Source of the DNA: Flagellimonas nanhaiensis
Lineage (GTDB): Bacteria > Bacteroidota > Bacteroidia > Flavobacteriales > Flavobacteriaceae
Length of the DNA stretch: 64,000 nucleotides
Assembly (NCBI RefSeq): GCF_003382275.1
Contig: NZ_QTJX01000003.1
Location: forward strand, 62,001 to 126,000
Direction of reading: 5' to 3'
The notes below the pieces were generated by a model. The model did not search any database and was not told where the DNA came from. It saw nothing but the letters and a program-made list of their open reading frames with translations. The stretch's first letter is position 1, and each line of letters begins with the position of its first letter. Shown here one piece after another: positions 23,625 through 32,976 of the stretch. The position numbers and the translations under genes are program-made.

Positions 23625-25040
23625 ATGAAAGTACAACAAATTTATACTGGATGTTTGGCCCATGCGGCCTATTACTTGGAAAGCAGGGGAGAGGCAGCCA
23701 TTTTTGACCCCCTAAGGGAGGTAAAACCTTATATAGATAGAGCGGAACACGATGGGGCCAAAATAAAATATGTCTTTGAGACCCATTTCCATGCCGACTT
23801 TGTGAGCGGGCACCTGAATTTGAAGGAGAAAACCGGAGCAACAATAGTATTTGGCCCAACTGCAAAACCAGGATACGATGCATTGATTGCCGAAGATGGT
23901 CAAATATTTACTGTGGGTGATTACAAAGTAAAAGCAATTCACACTCCAGGGCATACCATGGAAAGTACCACCTATCTTTTAATAGATGAAAACGGTAAGG
24001 AACATGGAATAATCACGGGAGACACCCTTTTTATTGGTGATGTAGGAAGGCCAGATTTGGCTCAACATGTTGTTTCCGAGCTTACCGAAGAAAAATTAGC
24101 AGGGCATTTATTTGATTCCCTCAGGAACAAAATAATGCCATTGGACGATAAACTCATTGTTTATCCCAATCATGGGGCAGGTTCAGCATGTGGTAAAAAG
24201 ATGAGCAGTGAAACAACAGATACACTTGGTCATCAGAAAAAAACAAATTATGCCCTACGGGCGGACATGACCAAAGAAGAATTTATAAAAGAATTGTTGG
24301 AAGGTCTTACCGCGCCTCCTGGATATTTCCCCCAGAACGTGCTCATGAACATCAAAGGATACGAAAGTATCGACACCATTATGGAAAGGGGAACTAATCC
24401 TTTGTCTCCAGAAGCATTTGAAGCTGCGGCCAATGAGACCAGTGCTTTGGTGTTGGACACTCGGGACGCAGAAACTTTTTCCAAAGGATTTATTCCCAAC
24501 AGTGTAAATATTGGATTGGAAGGAAGTTTTGCACAATGGGTAGGTGAAATGATTCCAGATGTGAAACAGGAAATCCTATTGGTCTGCGAACCAGGTAAAG
24601 AAGAAGAGGCCATTATTCGTTTGTCCAGGGTTGGATACGACAAGACCTTGGGTTATTTGGAAAATGGCTTTGAGAGTTGGAAAAAGGCAGGAAAGGAAAT
24701 TGATAGAATACAACGTATGAACGCCGATGAGTTTGCTTTAGCATATAATGACAGCCGACCTTTGGTAATAGATGTTAGAAAGAAAAGTGAATTTGACTCT
24801 GAACACGTAATTGGAGCGGTCAACATTCCATTAAATGTGATCAATCAACATTTGGCCGAATTTCCAAAGGACAATGAATTTGTGCTTCATTGTGCCGGAG
24901 GGTATAGAAGTATGATCGCGGCTTCTATTCTAAAACAAAGAGGTTGGGAGAATTTTGTGGATGTAGCCGGAGGTTTTGCTGATATCAAGACCAAAAATGT
25001 GGAAGTTTCAAGATTCATTGAACCTAAAACAATGCTTTAA
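23625..25040 (+). CDS. MBL-fold persulfide dioxygenase-like protein fused to two rhodanese domains
   Basis: 471 residues. The metallo-beta-lactamase domain (about 1-230) has ETHFHADFVSGH (H-x-H-x-D-x4-H), HTPGHT and NHGAGSACG, the ETHE1/CstB-type iron site. Rhodanese domain 1 (about 265-355) includes VCEPGKEEEA, and domain 2 (about 370-465) has the loop LHCAGGYRSM with the active Cys. Predicted role: oxidation of glutathione or low-molecular-weight persulfide and sulfur transfer. The gene starts behind F4 and is followed at 4 nt by the heavy-metal domain protein. Confidence 0.92.
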   Translation: MKVQQIYTGCLAHAAYYLESRGEAAIFDPLREVKPYIDRAEHDGAKIKYVFETHFHADFVSGHLNLKEKTGATIVFGPTAKPGYDALIAEDGQIFTVGDYKVKAIHTPGHTMESTTYLLIDENGKEHGIITGDTLFIGDVGRPDLAQHVVSELTEEKLAGHLFDSLRNKIMPLDDKLIVYPNHGAGSACGKKMSSETTDTLGHQKKTNYALRADMTKEEFIKELLEGLTAPPGYFPQNVLMNIKGYESIDTIMERGTNPLSPEAFEAAANETSALVLDTRDAETFSKGFIPNSVNIGLEGSFAQWVGEMIPDVKQEILLVCEPGKEEEAIIRLSRVGYDKTLGYLENGFESWKKAGKEIDRIQRMNADEFALAYNDSRPLVIDVRKKSEFDSEHVIGAVNIPLNVINQHLAEFPKDNEFVLHCAGGYRSMIAASILKQRGWENFVDVAGGFADIKTKNVEVSRFIEPKTML

Positions 25041-25044
25041 TACA

Positions 25045-25317
25045 ATGACAACACAGATAATAGTACAGAATTTAAAATGTGGTGGTTGTGCCAATACCAT
25101 CAAAAAAAATCTTGAAAAATTGGAAGGGGTTTCCAAGGTAGAGGTCGAAATTGAGAAGGGTGAGGTTTCTTTTGAAGCTGAATCCGAACAGGAGATGACC
25201 AAAGTCAAGGAATCATTGAAAAGTATGGGTTACCCCGCCATCGACGATCCAAATTCCATATCCGCTAAGGCAAAGTCTTTTGTGAGTTGCGGTATGGGTA
25301 GAATAATGAACAATTAA
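25045..25317 (+). CDS. HMA-domain copper chaperone-like protein
   Basis: 90 residues from the ATG at 25045, giving MTTQIIVQNLKCGGCANTIKKNL. CGGC (about 12-15) is the copper-binding C-x2-C of HMA domains; the ferredoxin-like domain runs to about residue 68 (MGYPA). A short tail contains one further Cys (FVSCGMG). Cytosolic. It probably passes copper to an ATPase such as CcoI, which fits the cluster. It starts 4 nt after the MBL-rhodanese stop. Confidence 0.85.
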   Translation: MTTQIIVQNLKCGGCANTIKKNLEKLEGVSKVEVEIEKGEVSFEAESEQEMTKVKESLKSMGYPAIDDPNSISAKAKSFVSCGMGRIMNN

Positions 25318-25342
25318 CAATGATTTAATCCTTAAACTTCAG

Positions 25343-25379
25343 GAAGGATTGTCAACAATGATGATCCTTCTTATTTTTA
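25343..25379 (+). terminator. Intrinsic terminator
   Basis: GAAGGAT (25343-25349) pairs with ATCCTTC (25364-25370), followed by TTATTTTTAT. It ends the MBL-HMA unit. Confidence 0.75.
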
Positions 25380-25403
25380 TAGCAGTAGATTAGCCAAGAA
25401 AAC

Positions 25404-26672
25404 ATGAAAATAACAAACATTGAAGAAGCTGTCTCTATAGTAAAACCTGGTGACCGGGTTTTCTTCCAAGGAGCGGCTATGACCCCAAATGAACTTATAG
25501 ACGGATTGTGTCAGCGATATAATGAACTTGAAAATGTAGAAATTATCTCCATCCATACAGAGGGGGAGGCCTTGTACACGCAGGAGCCTTACCATAAAGC
25601 TTTTAACCTTAACTCTTGTTTTGTAGGGGGTAATGTAAGGAAATGGGTCAATAGTTCCCATGGCGATTACATTCCCATTTTTTTGAGTGAGATACCACGG
25701 CTTTTCATTGATGGATATCTTCCATTGGACGTAGCCTTTGTGCAAGTTTCACCTCCAGACAAACATGGATATTGTTCATTGGGAGTATCGGTGGACGTGG
25801 CCCTCCCTGCGGTGAGAACCGCAAAAAAAATCGTGGCCCAGATAAATCCAATGGTACCCAGAACACATGGTACCGGAATTGTACACGTTGATGAAATAGT
25901 TTACGCCGTTGAGGTGGATAGACCCATTCACCAACACGAACCCTCAGAAATCTCCGAGATAGAGCATGAGATTGGGAAACATGTGGCTTCCTTGATTGAT
26001 GATGGAGCAACCCTTCAAATGGGAATTGGGAACATACCTGATGCTGTCCTCACCAACCTAGGGAATCACAAAAACCTTGGTATCCATACCGAAATGTTTT
26101 CAGACGGGGTGCTGCCTTTGTTGGCCAGTGGGGTGATCAACGGAAAAGAAAAGACGGTTAAGCGGGGCAAAATAGTGAGCTGTTTTGCCGTTGGATCACA
26201 AAAACTATATGATTTCGTTGATGATAACCCCATATGCGATTTTAGGGATTCTGGTTATACCAATGAAACTTCCAGGATTCGAAGAAATCCAAAAGTGACG
26301 GCAATTAACAGTGCTATAGAAATTGACCTCACAGGCCAAGTTTGTGCAGATACCATTGGAGGATACCATTTTTCTGGTGTAGGTGGCCAAATGGATTTCA
26401 TCCGCGGAGCTTCATTGTCTAAAGGAGGTAAGCCTATCATTGCCATGTCATCGACTACCAAAAAAGGAACTTCTAAAATTGTTCCTTTCCTAAAAGAAGG
26501 TGCAGGCGTGACCACAACACGGGCACATATGCATTATGTGGCCACAGAATACGGCGTTGTAAATCTTTTTGGTAAAAATATGCGTCAGAGAGCAATGGCC
26601 CTAACATCCATTGCGCATCCAGATCATAGGGAAGCGCTGGACAGAAAAGTCCATGAGAGATTTAAGGAATAA
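25404..26672 (+). CDS. Acetyl-CoA hydrolase/transferase family protein
   Basis: 422 residues. Both halves of the CoA-transferase family I fold are present. Visible blocks: VKPGDRVFFQGAAMTP, VSPPDKHGYCSLGVSVD (about 115-131), LQMGIGNIPDAVL, the likely catalytic Glu in GIHTEMFSDGV (about 231-241), and the C-terminal THARA-type TTTRAHMHYVATEYG. Members include acetyl-CoA hydrolase, 4-hydroxybutyrate CoA-transferase and propionyl-CoA:succinate CoA-transferase; the sequence does not separate them. A role in fermentation acids would fit the low-oxygen block. Confidence 0.88.
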   Translation: MKITNIEEAVSIVKPGDRVFFQGAAMTPNELIDGLCQRYNELENVEIISIHTEGEALYTQEPYHKAFNLNSCFVGGNVRKWVNSSHGDYIPIFLSEIPRLFIDGYLPLDVAFVQVSPPDKHGYCSLGVSVDVALPAVRTAKKIVAQINPMVPRTHGTGIVHVDEIVYAVEVDRPIHQHEPSEISEIEHEIGKHVASLIDDGATLQMGIGNIPDAVLTNLGNHKNLGIHTEMFSDGVLPLLASGVINGKEKTVKRGKIVSCFAVGSQKLYDFVDDNPICDFRDSGYTNETSRIRRNPKVTAINSAIEIDLTGQVCADTIGGYHFSGVGGQMDFIRGASLSKGGKPIIAMSSTTKKGTSKIVPFLKEGAGVTTTRAHMHYVATEYGVVNLFGKNMRQRAMALTSIAHPDHREALDRKVHERFKE

Positions 26673-26694
26673 CAAATTATGTAACGACAAAAAA

Positions 26695-26718
26695 AAGGGA
26701 GGTTGTTAAGCCTCCCTT
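26695..26718. terminator. Bidirectional intrinsic terminator
   Basis: AAGGGAGG (26695-26702) pairs with CCTCCCTT (26711-26718), flanked by A-rich sequence on the left and CTTTC on the right. It serves two convergent genes. Confidence 0.8.
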
Positions 26719-26754
26719 CTTTCATTGCATTAAACCAATCAAAAACGCAATCAA

Positions 26755-27576
26755 CTAGATTTTAAATGTAATTACTGGGGCTTTGGAGTGATTGGCAATA
26801 TCCTCGCCAATACTTCCCATAAAGAAATGGGACAGCCCTTTTCTACCGTGTGTGGGTATACCAATAAGATCGGCATTAACAGCATCACTGTAGTTGAGCA
26901 CTCCTTTTTCAACAGTATAATCATCATAGATTTTTACTTCCATACCCAATCCTGCAGCATCCAAGAATTTGGAGATTTTGGCATTGGCATCATTGGCACT
27001 TAGAAATTCATCCCCTGGGGTGTTTACATATACCGGAAGCAATTCTGATTTAAGGAGTTTCGACATCTTTAGTGCCTTGTGCAAAGCAGGAACATTTTCT
27101 TCTTGGAAATCACAGGCAAAAACAAAGTGTTTAGGTTCAAATTTGTCTACCTCTCCTTTGATTACCAAAACAGGAATGTCTGAGTTTCTCACAACACGCT
27201 CCGTGTTGGACCCTATGAAGATTTCTTGTAGACCATCTGTACCATGGGACCCCATAACTACTAGGTCTGCATCGTGTTTTTCAGCTATATCGTTCACCTC
27301 ACTGAACACTTTATAGTGTTTGATGATGGGAACTATTTTGACACCTTTTAGGTAAGGTTTGTCCAGGAAATCGGTAAATCGCTTTTCACCAATTTTGAGC
27401 AGGTGGACCACTTGTTCCTGGGACACATAGCCAGACTCGCTCATAATGGCCGGAGAAAGTTCCAACATGTGGAGCACATACAATGAGGCATCGTGATCTT
27501 TGGCTAAAGTAGCAGCTACTTTAAGAGCATTTTCAGACTGTTCCGAAAAGTCTATGGGTACAATGATGTTTTTCAT
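26755..27576 (-). CDS. Universal stress protein, both nucleotide sites intact
   Basis: 273 residues, two Usp domains. Domain 1 starts MKNIIVPIDFSEQSENALKVA and has GSHGTDGLQEIFIGSNTERVV (about 114-134). Domain 2 has GIPTHGRKGLSHFFMGSIGEDI near 245-266. Both keep G-x2-G-x9-G-S, unlike the other four Usps in this window. It starts 18 nt after the hemN stop, so it is expected to be expressed from the F5 promoter together with hemN. Confidence 0.93.
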   Translation of the reverse strand: MKNIIVPIDFSEQSENALKVAATLAKDHDASLYVLHMLELSPAIMSESGYVSQEQVVHLLKIGEKRFTDFLDKPYLKGVKIVPIIKHYKVFSEVNDIAEKHDADLVVMGSHGTDGLQEIFIGSNTERVVRNSDIPVLVIKGEVDKFEPKHFVFACDFQEENVPALHKALKMSKLLKSELLPVYVNTPGDEFLSANDANAKISKFLDAAGLGMEVKIYDDYTVEKGVLNYSDAVNADLIGIPTHGRKGLSHFFMGSIGEDIANHSKAPVITFKI

Positions 27577-27594
27577 TTGTTTCTTGTTTTAAGG

Positions 27595-28953
27595 TTAAAC
27601 TGTCATGGAAAATATTCGGGTTTCAGGTTTTTTTCGATATAGTTTTAGATCAAAAGCCATGCTGATGTTTCTCACAAAAGGCCTGCCCTTGCTCGTAACT
27701 TTGATATAATCTGCGCCTATTTCAACCAAACCATCCGATTGCATTTCGGTCAGGTTTTCAATAATCCTGTCAAAATCCACTGATTCAATCTCATTTTTAC
27801 CCCAGTGGGTTTCAAACTGGCACATGATGTTCAGGATATGCTTTCTAAGAATCTGGTCTTCTTGGGTCAAAATATGTCCCCTAAAGATTGGGATGACTCC
27901 GCTGTTGACCAAATGTTCGTATTCATCAAGGCTTTTTACATTTTGTGCAAAACCATACCAACTGTCTCCAATACTGGAAACTCCTAAACCAATCATTAAT
28001 TTGGTCTTACTGGGCGTATACCCCATGAAGTTTCTATGCAAAGAACCATCTACCAGCGCATGGTAGAGATTGTCGGTAGGGAGTGCAAAATGATCCATCC
28101 CCACATCTTTATATCCAAATTCGGCAAGCATCTTCTTGCCCATCTCATATTGTGTCTTTTTTTCAGTTGAGGAAGGAAGGTCATCTTCATTGTATCCCCT
28201 TTGCCCGTTTCCTTTTATCCATGGAACATGGGCATAACTGTAAAAAGCAATCCTATCCGGTCTCAAGGCATTTGTTTTCAACAGGGTGTTTTCAACATCT
28301 GAGCTGGTTTGAAACGGGAGTCCATAGATGATGTCATGGCCAACTGAGGTATAACCTATTTCCCTAGCCCATTGGGTCACCTGTTCAACATGCTCAAAAG
28401 GTTGTATTCTATTGATGGCTTTTTGTACCGTTTCATTGTAATCCTGAACGCCAAAACAAACTCTCCGGAACCCAACATCATAAAGTGCCCTTAGGTGCGC
28501 TTTGGTAGTGTTGTTGGGATGACCTTCAAAACTGAACTCTGGGTTTTTGTCCATATCGGCCAATTCCAAGATTCCCTCAATGAGCATTTTTAGATGCTCG
28601 GGAGAGAAAAATGTTGGAGTACCACCTCCTAGATGTAGTTCCTTTATGGTAGGTCTGGATTCAAAAAGGTCACAATATAATCTCCATTCTTTAAGAACGG
28701 ATACTATATAAGGTTGTTCCAACTCGTGTCTTTTGGTGATGCGTTTATGGCATCCACAAAAAGTACATAGACTTTCACAAAAGGGAAGATGGATATATAA
28801 ACTGATTCCTTCTTCTTCACTTTCTTGAAAGGCTTTTACAACGGTTGATTTCCAGAGTTCTCCGGAAAAAGTATTCAAGTCCCAATAGGGTACCGTGGGG
28901 TAACTAGTGTACCGTGGCCCTGGAACATTGTATTTTTGAACAAGATCACACAT
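27595..28953 (-). CDS. hemN: HemN: oxygen-independent coproporphyrinogen III oxidase
   Basis: 452 residues from the ATG at 28953 (MCDLVQKYNVPGPRYTSYPTVPYW, the normal start; a TTG at 29001 is rejected). Radical SAM cluster C59-x3-C63-x2-C66 in LPFCESLCTFCGCHK. GGGTPTFF follows, then PFQTS in the core and the HemN C-terminal domain from about 380. It converts coproporphyrinogen III to protoporphyrinogen IX without oxygen. This fits the need for heme when oxygen is low. Start is 55 nt from site F5. Confidence 0.95.
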   Translation of the reverse strand: MCDLVQKYNVPGPRYTSYPTVPYWDLNTFSGELWKSTVVKAFQESEEEGISLYIHLPFCESLCTFCGCHKRITKRHELEQPYIVSVLKEWRLYCDLFESRPTIKELHLGGGTPTFFSPEHLKMLIEGILELADMDKNPEFSFEGHPNNTTKAHLRALYDVGFRRVCFGVQDYNETVQKAINRIQPFEHVEQVTQWAREIGYTSVGHDIIYGLPFQTSSDVENTLLKTNALRPDRIAFYSYAHVPWIKGNGQRGYNEDDLPSSTEKKTQYEMGKKMLAEFGYKDVGMDHFALPTDNLYHALVDGSLHRNFMGYTPSKTKLMIGLGVSSIGDSWYGFAQNVKSLDEYEHLVNSGVIPIFRGHILTQEDQILRKHILNIMCQFETHWGKNEIESVDFDRIIENLTEMQSDGLVEIGADYIKVTSKGRPFVRNISMAFDLKLYRKKPETRIFSMTV

Positions 28954-28976
28954 AATCGCTTCATACCTATGTAAGT

Positions 28977-28984
28977 CAAAATTA
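28977..28984 (-). promoter_or_regulatory. -7 box of the hemN-usp promoter
   Basis: TAATTTTG on the minus strand, exact match to TAnnTTTG, starting 29.5 bp from the centre of F5. Confidence 0.65.
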
Positions 28985-29007
28985 GGATTGCCTCCCAACA
29001 AAAAACA

Positions 29008-29019
29008 TGATAATTGTCA
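29008..29019 (-). promoter_or_regulatory. F5: FNR-type site of hemN
   Basis: TGATAATTGTCA. It is preceded by ACA on the left strand and lies 55 nt before the hemN ATG. See the box at 28977-28984. Confidence 0.75.
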
Positions 29020-29041
29020 GTTAATGGTCTAGCTTGGGGTA

Positions 29042-29053
29042 TGACAACTATCA
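29042..29053 (+). promoter_or_regulatory. F6: FNR-type site of the GCS2-CBS gene
   Basis: TGACAACTATCA, with TAGATTTA (29077-29084) starting 29.5 bp from the centre. It is 34 bp from F5, centre to centre, so the two divergent promoters each have their own site. Confidence 0.75.
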
Positions 29054-29107
29054 TGTTTTAAGAATTACCAGCTTTGTAGATTTAAATATCTATAATTTCC
29101 TAATAGA

Positions 29108-30955
29108 ATGGGAGAGCGTATTGCACAAAGTAAATTTGATGAAAAAGAGCGCATTGCGTTTGTTCAAAACCTTATTGATGATGTAAAGGCGTTGGAGATC
29201 CTTGTTGATCAAGGACTCATTGAGGATGATATCACCCGAATAGGGGCGGAACAGGAAATGTGCTTGATTGATAATGATTTTAGGCCTGCCGGAAGGTCAA
29301 TGTCTTTATTAAAGGAAATAGATGACCCGCACTTTACTACTGAACTGGCGAGCTATAACATAGAAGCAAATCTAGATCCCTTCACGCTTACAAAAGGGTG
29401 TTTTGGCAAGGTAGAAAAACAACTTTTGGAATTCCTTGACAAAGCAAAAACAAAGGCCGAAAAGCTGGATATGCGGATTTTGCTTGCAGGAATCCTTCCT
29501 ACTATAAGTAAAGCGGAAATGGAGATGGAGTATATGACTCCGATTCCCAGGTATTATAAAATCAATGAGGTTCTAAAGGATTGGCATGGCGATGATTTTC
29601 GAATCAAGATTCAAGGAGTGGATGAATTGTCCCTCTACCATGATTCCGTGCTTTTTGAAGCTTGTAACACCAGTTTTCAGTTGCACCTCCAGATTCCATC
29701 ATACGATTTCATAAAAAGTTATAACTGGGCGCAAGCCATTGCAGGTCCAGTTTTAGGGGTGTGCTGTAATTCTCCCTATTTAATGGGCAGGGAACTCTGG
29801 AAAGAAACTCGTATTGCCCTTTTTCAACAGAGTTTGGACACAAGAAAGTGGATAAACGCTTTGAGGGAACAAGTTCCCAGAGTAGGTTTTGGGCAGCATT
29901 GGCAACATGAAACGGTTACTGATATTTTCAAGGAGGACATTTCCACCCATAGAATAATGTTGACCAAACCCATAACCCATAATTCTTTGCAGATATTGGA
30001 AAATGGAGCTATCCCAAAACTTGAGGCTCTCGGCTTGTTCAACGGAACGGTTTACAGATGGAACCGACCATGTTACGGTGTGGGCAATGGAAAACCCCAC
30101 TTGCGTATAGAAAATCGATATATCCCTTCAGGGCCATCAGTAATTGATGAAATGGCCAACTTTGCCTTTTGGGTGGGATTAATGGTGGGCAGACCAGAAA
30201 AATATGATGACATGTCCAACATTATGGACTTTAGGGAGGCAAAGCTCAATTTTATACGAGCAGCTATCAATGGCAGAAAAACTGTGTTCTCGTGGTTGAA
30301 CCAACCAATGCCCTTACAAAAACTTGTTCTTGAGGAGCTTCTGCCCATTGCGTATGACGGCCTTAAAAAGAGAAATGTGGATGAAAAGGATATTGAAAGG
30401 TTGTTGGGCATAATTGAGGCGCGAACCAAATTAAGTTCTGGTGCAGAGTGGCAAGTGAAGAACTATAGAAAGCTAAAAAAACAAATGAAGCCGGATAGTG
30501 CCGTTGTTCAAATGACAAAGGCAATGTATGAAAATCAACAGACAGGTTTACCAGTTCATGAATGGCCATTGATTACCGAAACTGATGAAATCAAGGAATC
30601 CTTTAAATGGGTAGGTCAGATTATGTCCACCAAACTTTTAAAGCTCCAAGAAGATGACTTTGCCAATTTGGCCACAGCAATCATGAAATGGAACAATATC
30701 CACCATTTACCGGTAGAAAATAACAAAGGTGAACTCGTGGGACTTTTGACATGGAGTCATATTGAAGATTTGGGCAAAATAAAGAACAACCACAATGTTC
30801 GCGTGTCGGAAATTATGATAAAGAAAGTAGTCACCGTACGTCCAAGAACAAAAATTACCACTGCAAAGAAGTTAATGGCAGATTATCAAATAGGATGTTT
30901 GCCTGTGTGCTCAGGCTCCAATTTGGTGGGTATAATCAGTAAAGTTGATTTATAA
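29108..30955 (+). CDS. Glutamate-cysteine-ligase-like (GCS2) protein with C-terminal CBS pair
   Basis: 615 residues. About 30-400 is a GCS2-type carboxylate-amine ligase domain: GAEQEMCLIDNDFRP (about 45-59) holds the acidic metal-binding residues, ASYNIEANLDP follows, and FQLHLQIPSYDF and HLRIENRYIPSGPS are later blocks. About 480-615 is a pair of CBS motifs (IMSTKLLKLQEDDF and VSEIMIKKVVTVRPRTKITTAKKLM), usual sensors of adenine nucleotides. Such fusion proteins occur in Bacteroidota but I know of no assigned substrate. The next gene is 2 nt downstream and encodes a deacylase-like enzyme, so the two may form and cleave the same amide. Confidence 0.87.
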   Translation: MGERIAQSKFDEKERIAFVQNLIDDVKALEILVDQGLIEDDITRIGAEQEMCLIDNDFRPAGRSMSLLKEIDDPHFTTELASYNIEANLDPFTLTKGCFGKVEKQLLEFLDKAKTKAEKLDMRILLAGILPTISKAEMEMEYMTPIPRYYKINEVLKDWHGDDFRIKIQGVDELSLYHDSVLFEACNTSFQLHLQIPSYDFIKSYNWAQAIAGPVLGVCCNSPYLMGRELWKETRIALFQQSLDTRKWINALREQVPRVGFGQHWQHETVTDIFKEDISTHRIMLTKPITHNSLQILENGAIPKLEALGLFNGTVYRWNRPCYGVGNGKPHLRIENRYIPSGPSVIDEMANFAFWVGLMVGRPEKYDDMSNIMDFREAKLNFIRAAINGRKTVFSWLNQPMPLQKLVLEELLPIAYDGLKKRNVDEKDIERLLGIIEARTKLSSGAEWQVKNYRKLKKQMKPDSAVVQMTKAMYENQQTGLPVHEWPLITETDEIKESFKWVGQIMSTKLLKLQEDDFANLATAIMKWNNIHHLPVENNKGELVGLLTWSHIEDLGKIKNNHNVRVSEIMIKKVVTVRPRTKITTAKKLMADYQIGCLPVCSGSNLVGIISKVDL

Positions 30956-30957
30956 AC

Positions 30958-32154
30958 ATGTCCAAAGTCTATAGCGAAGCCCTTTCCGAAACATTGGATA
31001 TTGAACGTATCATTGACCATTTTCAAGGAGAAAAAGAAGGTCCTACCCTGGTATTTTTTGCTGGGATTCACGGAAATGAACCTGCAGGGGTGTTCGCTCT
31101 AAAACATGTAATGCAGGAGTTGAAGATTAACGAAGCGGCCATTCATGGGGAGGTCTATGCCATTGCCGGGAATCTTGGTGCCTTGGAGAAAAGAGTTCGA
31201 TTTCAAGAACAGGATTTGAACAGAATATGGTTTCCTGAGAAGATTGAGAGCATGGGAAGTAAAGAAGTTCCTGGTGTTGAAGAAAAAGAGCTTTTGGAGC
31301 TCTACAATACCTTGAAACAAATTTTGAAAGATGGCCGTCCTCCCTTTTATTTTATCGATTTGCACACCACTTCCAGTGACACCTCACCATTTATTGTTCT
31401 AAATGATAGTTTGTTGAACAGGAAATATGCCTCTAACTATCCATTGCCGACCATATTGGGTATTGAAGAGTATTTGGAAGGAGCATTGTTGAGCTTTATT
31501 AATGAACTAGGGTATGTGTCCCTGGGATATGAAAGTGGAAGGCACGATGATATTAAGGCCATAAAAAATAGTATGGACTTCATTCGCTACACCCTGGCCA
31601 TCACAAGTGCTGTTCCCAGTTCCAAGAACGAGAAGATTGTGCTTAGAAACAAGGTTTTGAAATCCAGTGAGGTGTCGGACAAATTCTATGAAATCTATTA
31701 CCAGCACGATATCACAGTGGGCAATCAGTTTAAAATGCTGCCTGGATTTATCAACTTTCAGGAAATTCCCAAGGGAATTGAAATTGCCATGAGCAATGGG
31801 GAAATCTTGACAACAGAGAGTAAAAGGCAGATTTTTATGCCACTGTACCAGGAACAGGGAAAAGAGGGCTTCTATTTTATAAGGCCTATACCAAAAATAC
31901 TGTTGTGGATGTCAAAAGGGTTGAGAAGGTTCAAGGTGGATCACCTCTTGGTGAGACTGCCAGGTGTCAACTGGAAGTCCATTAAAAAAGATGCAATGGT
32001 GGTGGATCAACGTATCGCACGTTTCTTGGCCAAATCCTTCTTCCACCTTCTTGGATATAGGGCCAGGCAATTCAATAGTACCCATTTGGTGGTAAAGAGC
32101 CGTGAGACCGCATCAAAGACTAGGGAATATTCCAATACAGAATGGTTTAAATAA
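30958..32154 (+). CDS. Succinylglutamate desuccinylase/aspartoacylase-family hydrolase
   Basis: 398 residues. The zinc site is FFAGIHGNEPAGVF (H and E, about 33-46) with the third ligand in YFIDLHTTSSDTSPF (about 134-148). LNRIWFP matches the family R-x-x-R/W block. These enzymes cleave N-acyl amino acids or amide-linked carboxylates. It is probably translated together with the GCS2-CBS gene (gap 2 nt), which suggests a joint pathway. Longer than aspartoacylase (about 310): the last 120 residues are specific to this subgroup. Confidence 0.85.
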   Translation: MSKVYSEALSETLDIERIIDHFQGEKEGPTLVFFAGIHGNEPAGVFALKHVMQELKINEAAIHGEVYAIAGNLGALEKRVRFQEQDLNRIWFPEKIESMGSKEVPGVEEKELLELYNTLKQILKDGRPPFYFIDLHTTSSDTSPFIVLNDSLLNRKYASNYPLPTILGIEEYLEGALLSFINELGYVSLGYESGRHDDIKAIKNSMDFIRYTLAITSAVPSSKNEKIVLRNKVLKSSEVSDKFYEIYYQHDITVGNQFKMLPGFINFQEIPKGIEIAMSNGEILTTESKRQIFMPLYQEQGKEGFYFIRPIPKILLWMSKGLRRFKVDHLLVRLPGVNWKSIKKDAMVVDQRIARFLAKSFFHLLGYRARQFNSTHLVVKSRETASKTREYSNTEWFK

Positions 32155-32185
32155 AAAAGGTCCAAGTTAAAAACTTGGACCTTTT
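32155..32185. terminator. Bidirectional intrinsic terminator
   Basis: AAAAGGTCCAAGTT, loop AAA, AACTTGGACCTTTT: a perfect 14-bp stem between the convergent deacylase and TonB genes, with A- and T-rich flanks. Confidence 0.9.
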
Positions 32186-32197
32186 ACTTCTTGAAAT

Positions 32198-32923
32198 TTA
32201 TTTCATCACAAAGTGTATTGGAATACTGTATTTAACCTTTACAGGCTTACCGCGCTGTACACCTGGTTTTACCTGTGGTAAGGTAGAGATGATTCTCACA
32301 GCTTCTTGCTCCAAAAGACGGTCTGGTCCTCTTTGTCTGATCTCGGTTACTTGGCCCTTTGAGTTGATAACAAACTGGACAAAGACCTTACCGGTGATTC
32401 CCATATCCAATGCAGCTGGTGGATACTTGAAGTTTTTCCTAATATGTTCTTGAACCTTTTGGTTAAAACATTCTTTACGATCGGCTTGGGATTCGTAAAC
32501 CTCGCATCCAGGGAATACGGGAACGTACTCAATAATAGCAAACGGAACAACAACATCATCCTCTACTTCATCCACTTCCACATCATCCACATTAACAACT
32601 ACGTCTTCCACATATACGTCCTGACTACTTTCGGTACTCTCAATAACGGTCTCTTCTACATCTTCTACATCTTCCACTATTTCAATTACATCTGGTGCAG
32701 ATGGTGGAGGTGGAGGTGGGGGGGTCCGAATCATTTCGGTCACTGGCACTTCCTCATCAAGATCATCTGTTACTTCAAGAACTTCAGATACCAAAGTGTC
32801 TTTCTCATAGGTCTTCAATTCGAAAGATTGCCAGGTAACAAATAAAATTACAGTAAGGCCTATCATGAAGTATAGGCTACTATTTCTACCTACGTCTACA
32901 TTGGGATTCTTTTTGGGTTTCAT
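32198..32923 (-). CDS. TonB-family energy transducer
   Basis: 241 residues. One membrane helix lies at about 17-34 (LYFMIGLTVILFVTW). A PPPPPPP stretch near 69-75 is followed by a long Val/Glu/Asp repeat (EDVEDVEETVIES, VEDVVVNVDDVEVDEVEDDVVV) spanning the periplasm. The C-terminal TonB domain (about 140-241) contains GCE, KVFVQFVINSKGQVTEI and the final VKVKYSIPIHF. It passes proton-motive energy to outer-membrane receptors; no receptor is nearby. Control by F7 would make it oxygen-responsive. Confidence 0.93.
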   Translation of the reverse strand: MKPKKNPNVDVGRNSSLYFMIGLTVILFVTWQSFELKTYEKDTLVSEVLEVTDDLDEEVPVTEMIRTPPPPPPPSAPDVIEIVEDVEDVEETVIESTESSQDVYVEDVVVNVDDVEVDEVEDDVVVPFAIIEYVPVFPGCEVYESQADRKECFNQKVQEHIRKNFKYPPAALDMGITGKVFVQFVINSKGQVTEIRQRGPDRLLEQEAVRIISTLPQVKPGVQRGKPVKVKYSIPIHFVMK

Positions 32924-32976
32924 GACTTTTCTTATTTTGTTGAAATAAAGTTAGATATGTCCCTAATCAAAAAACA

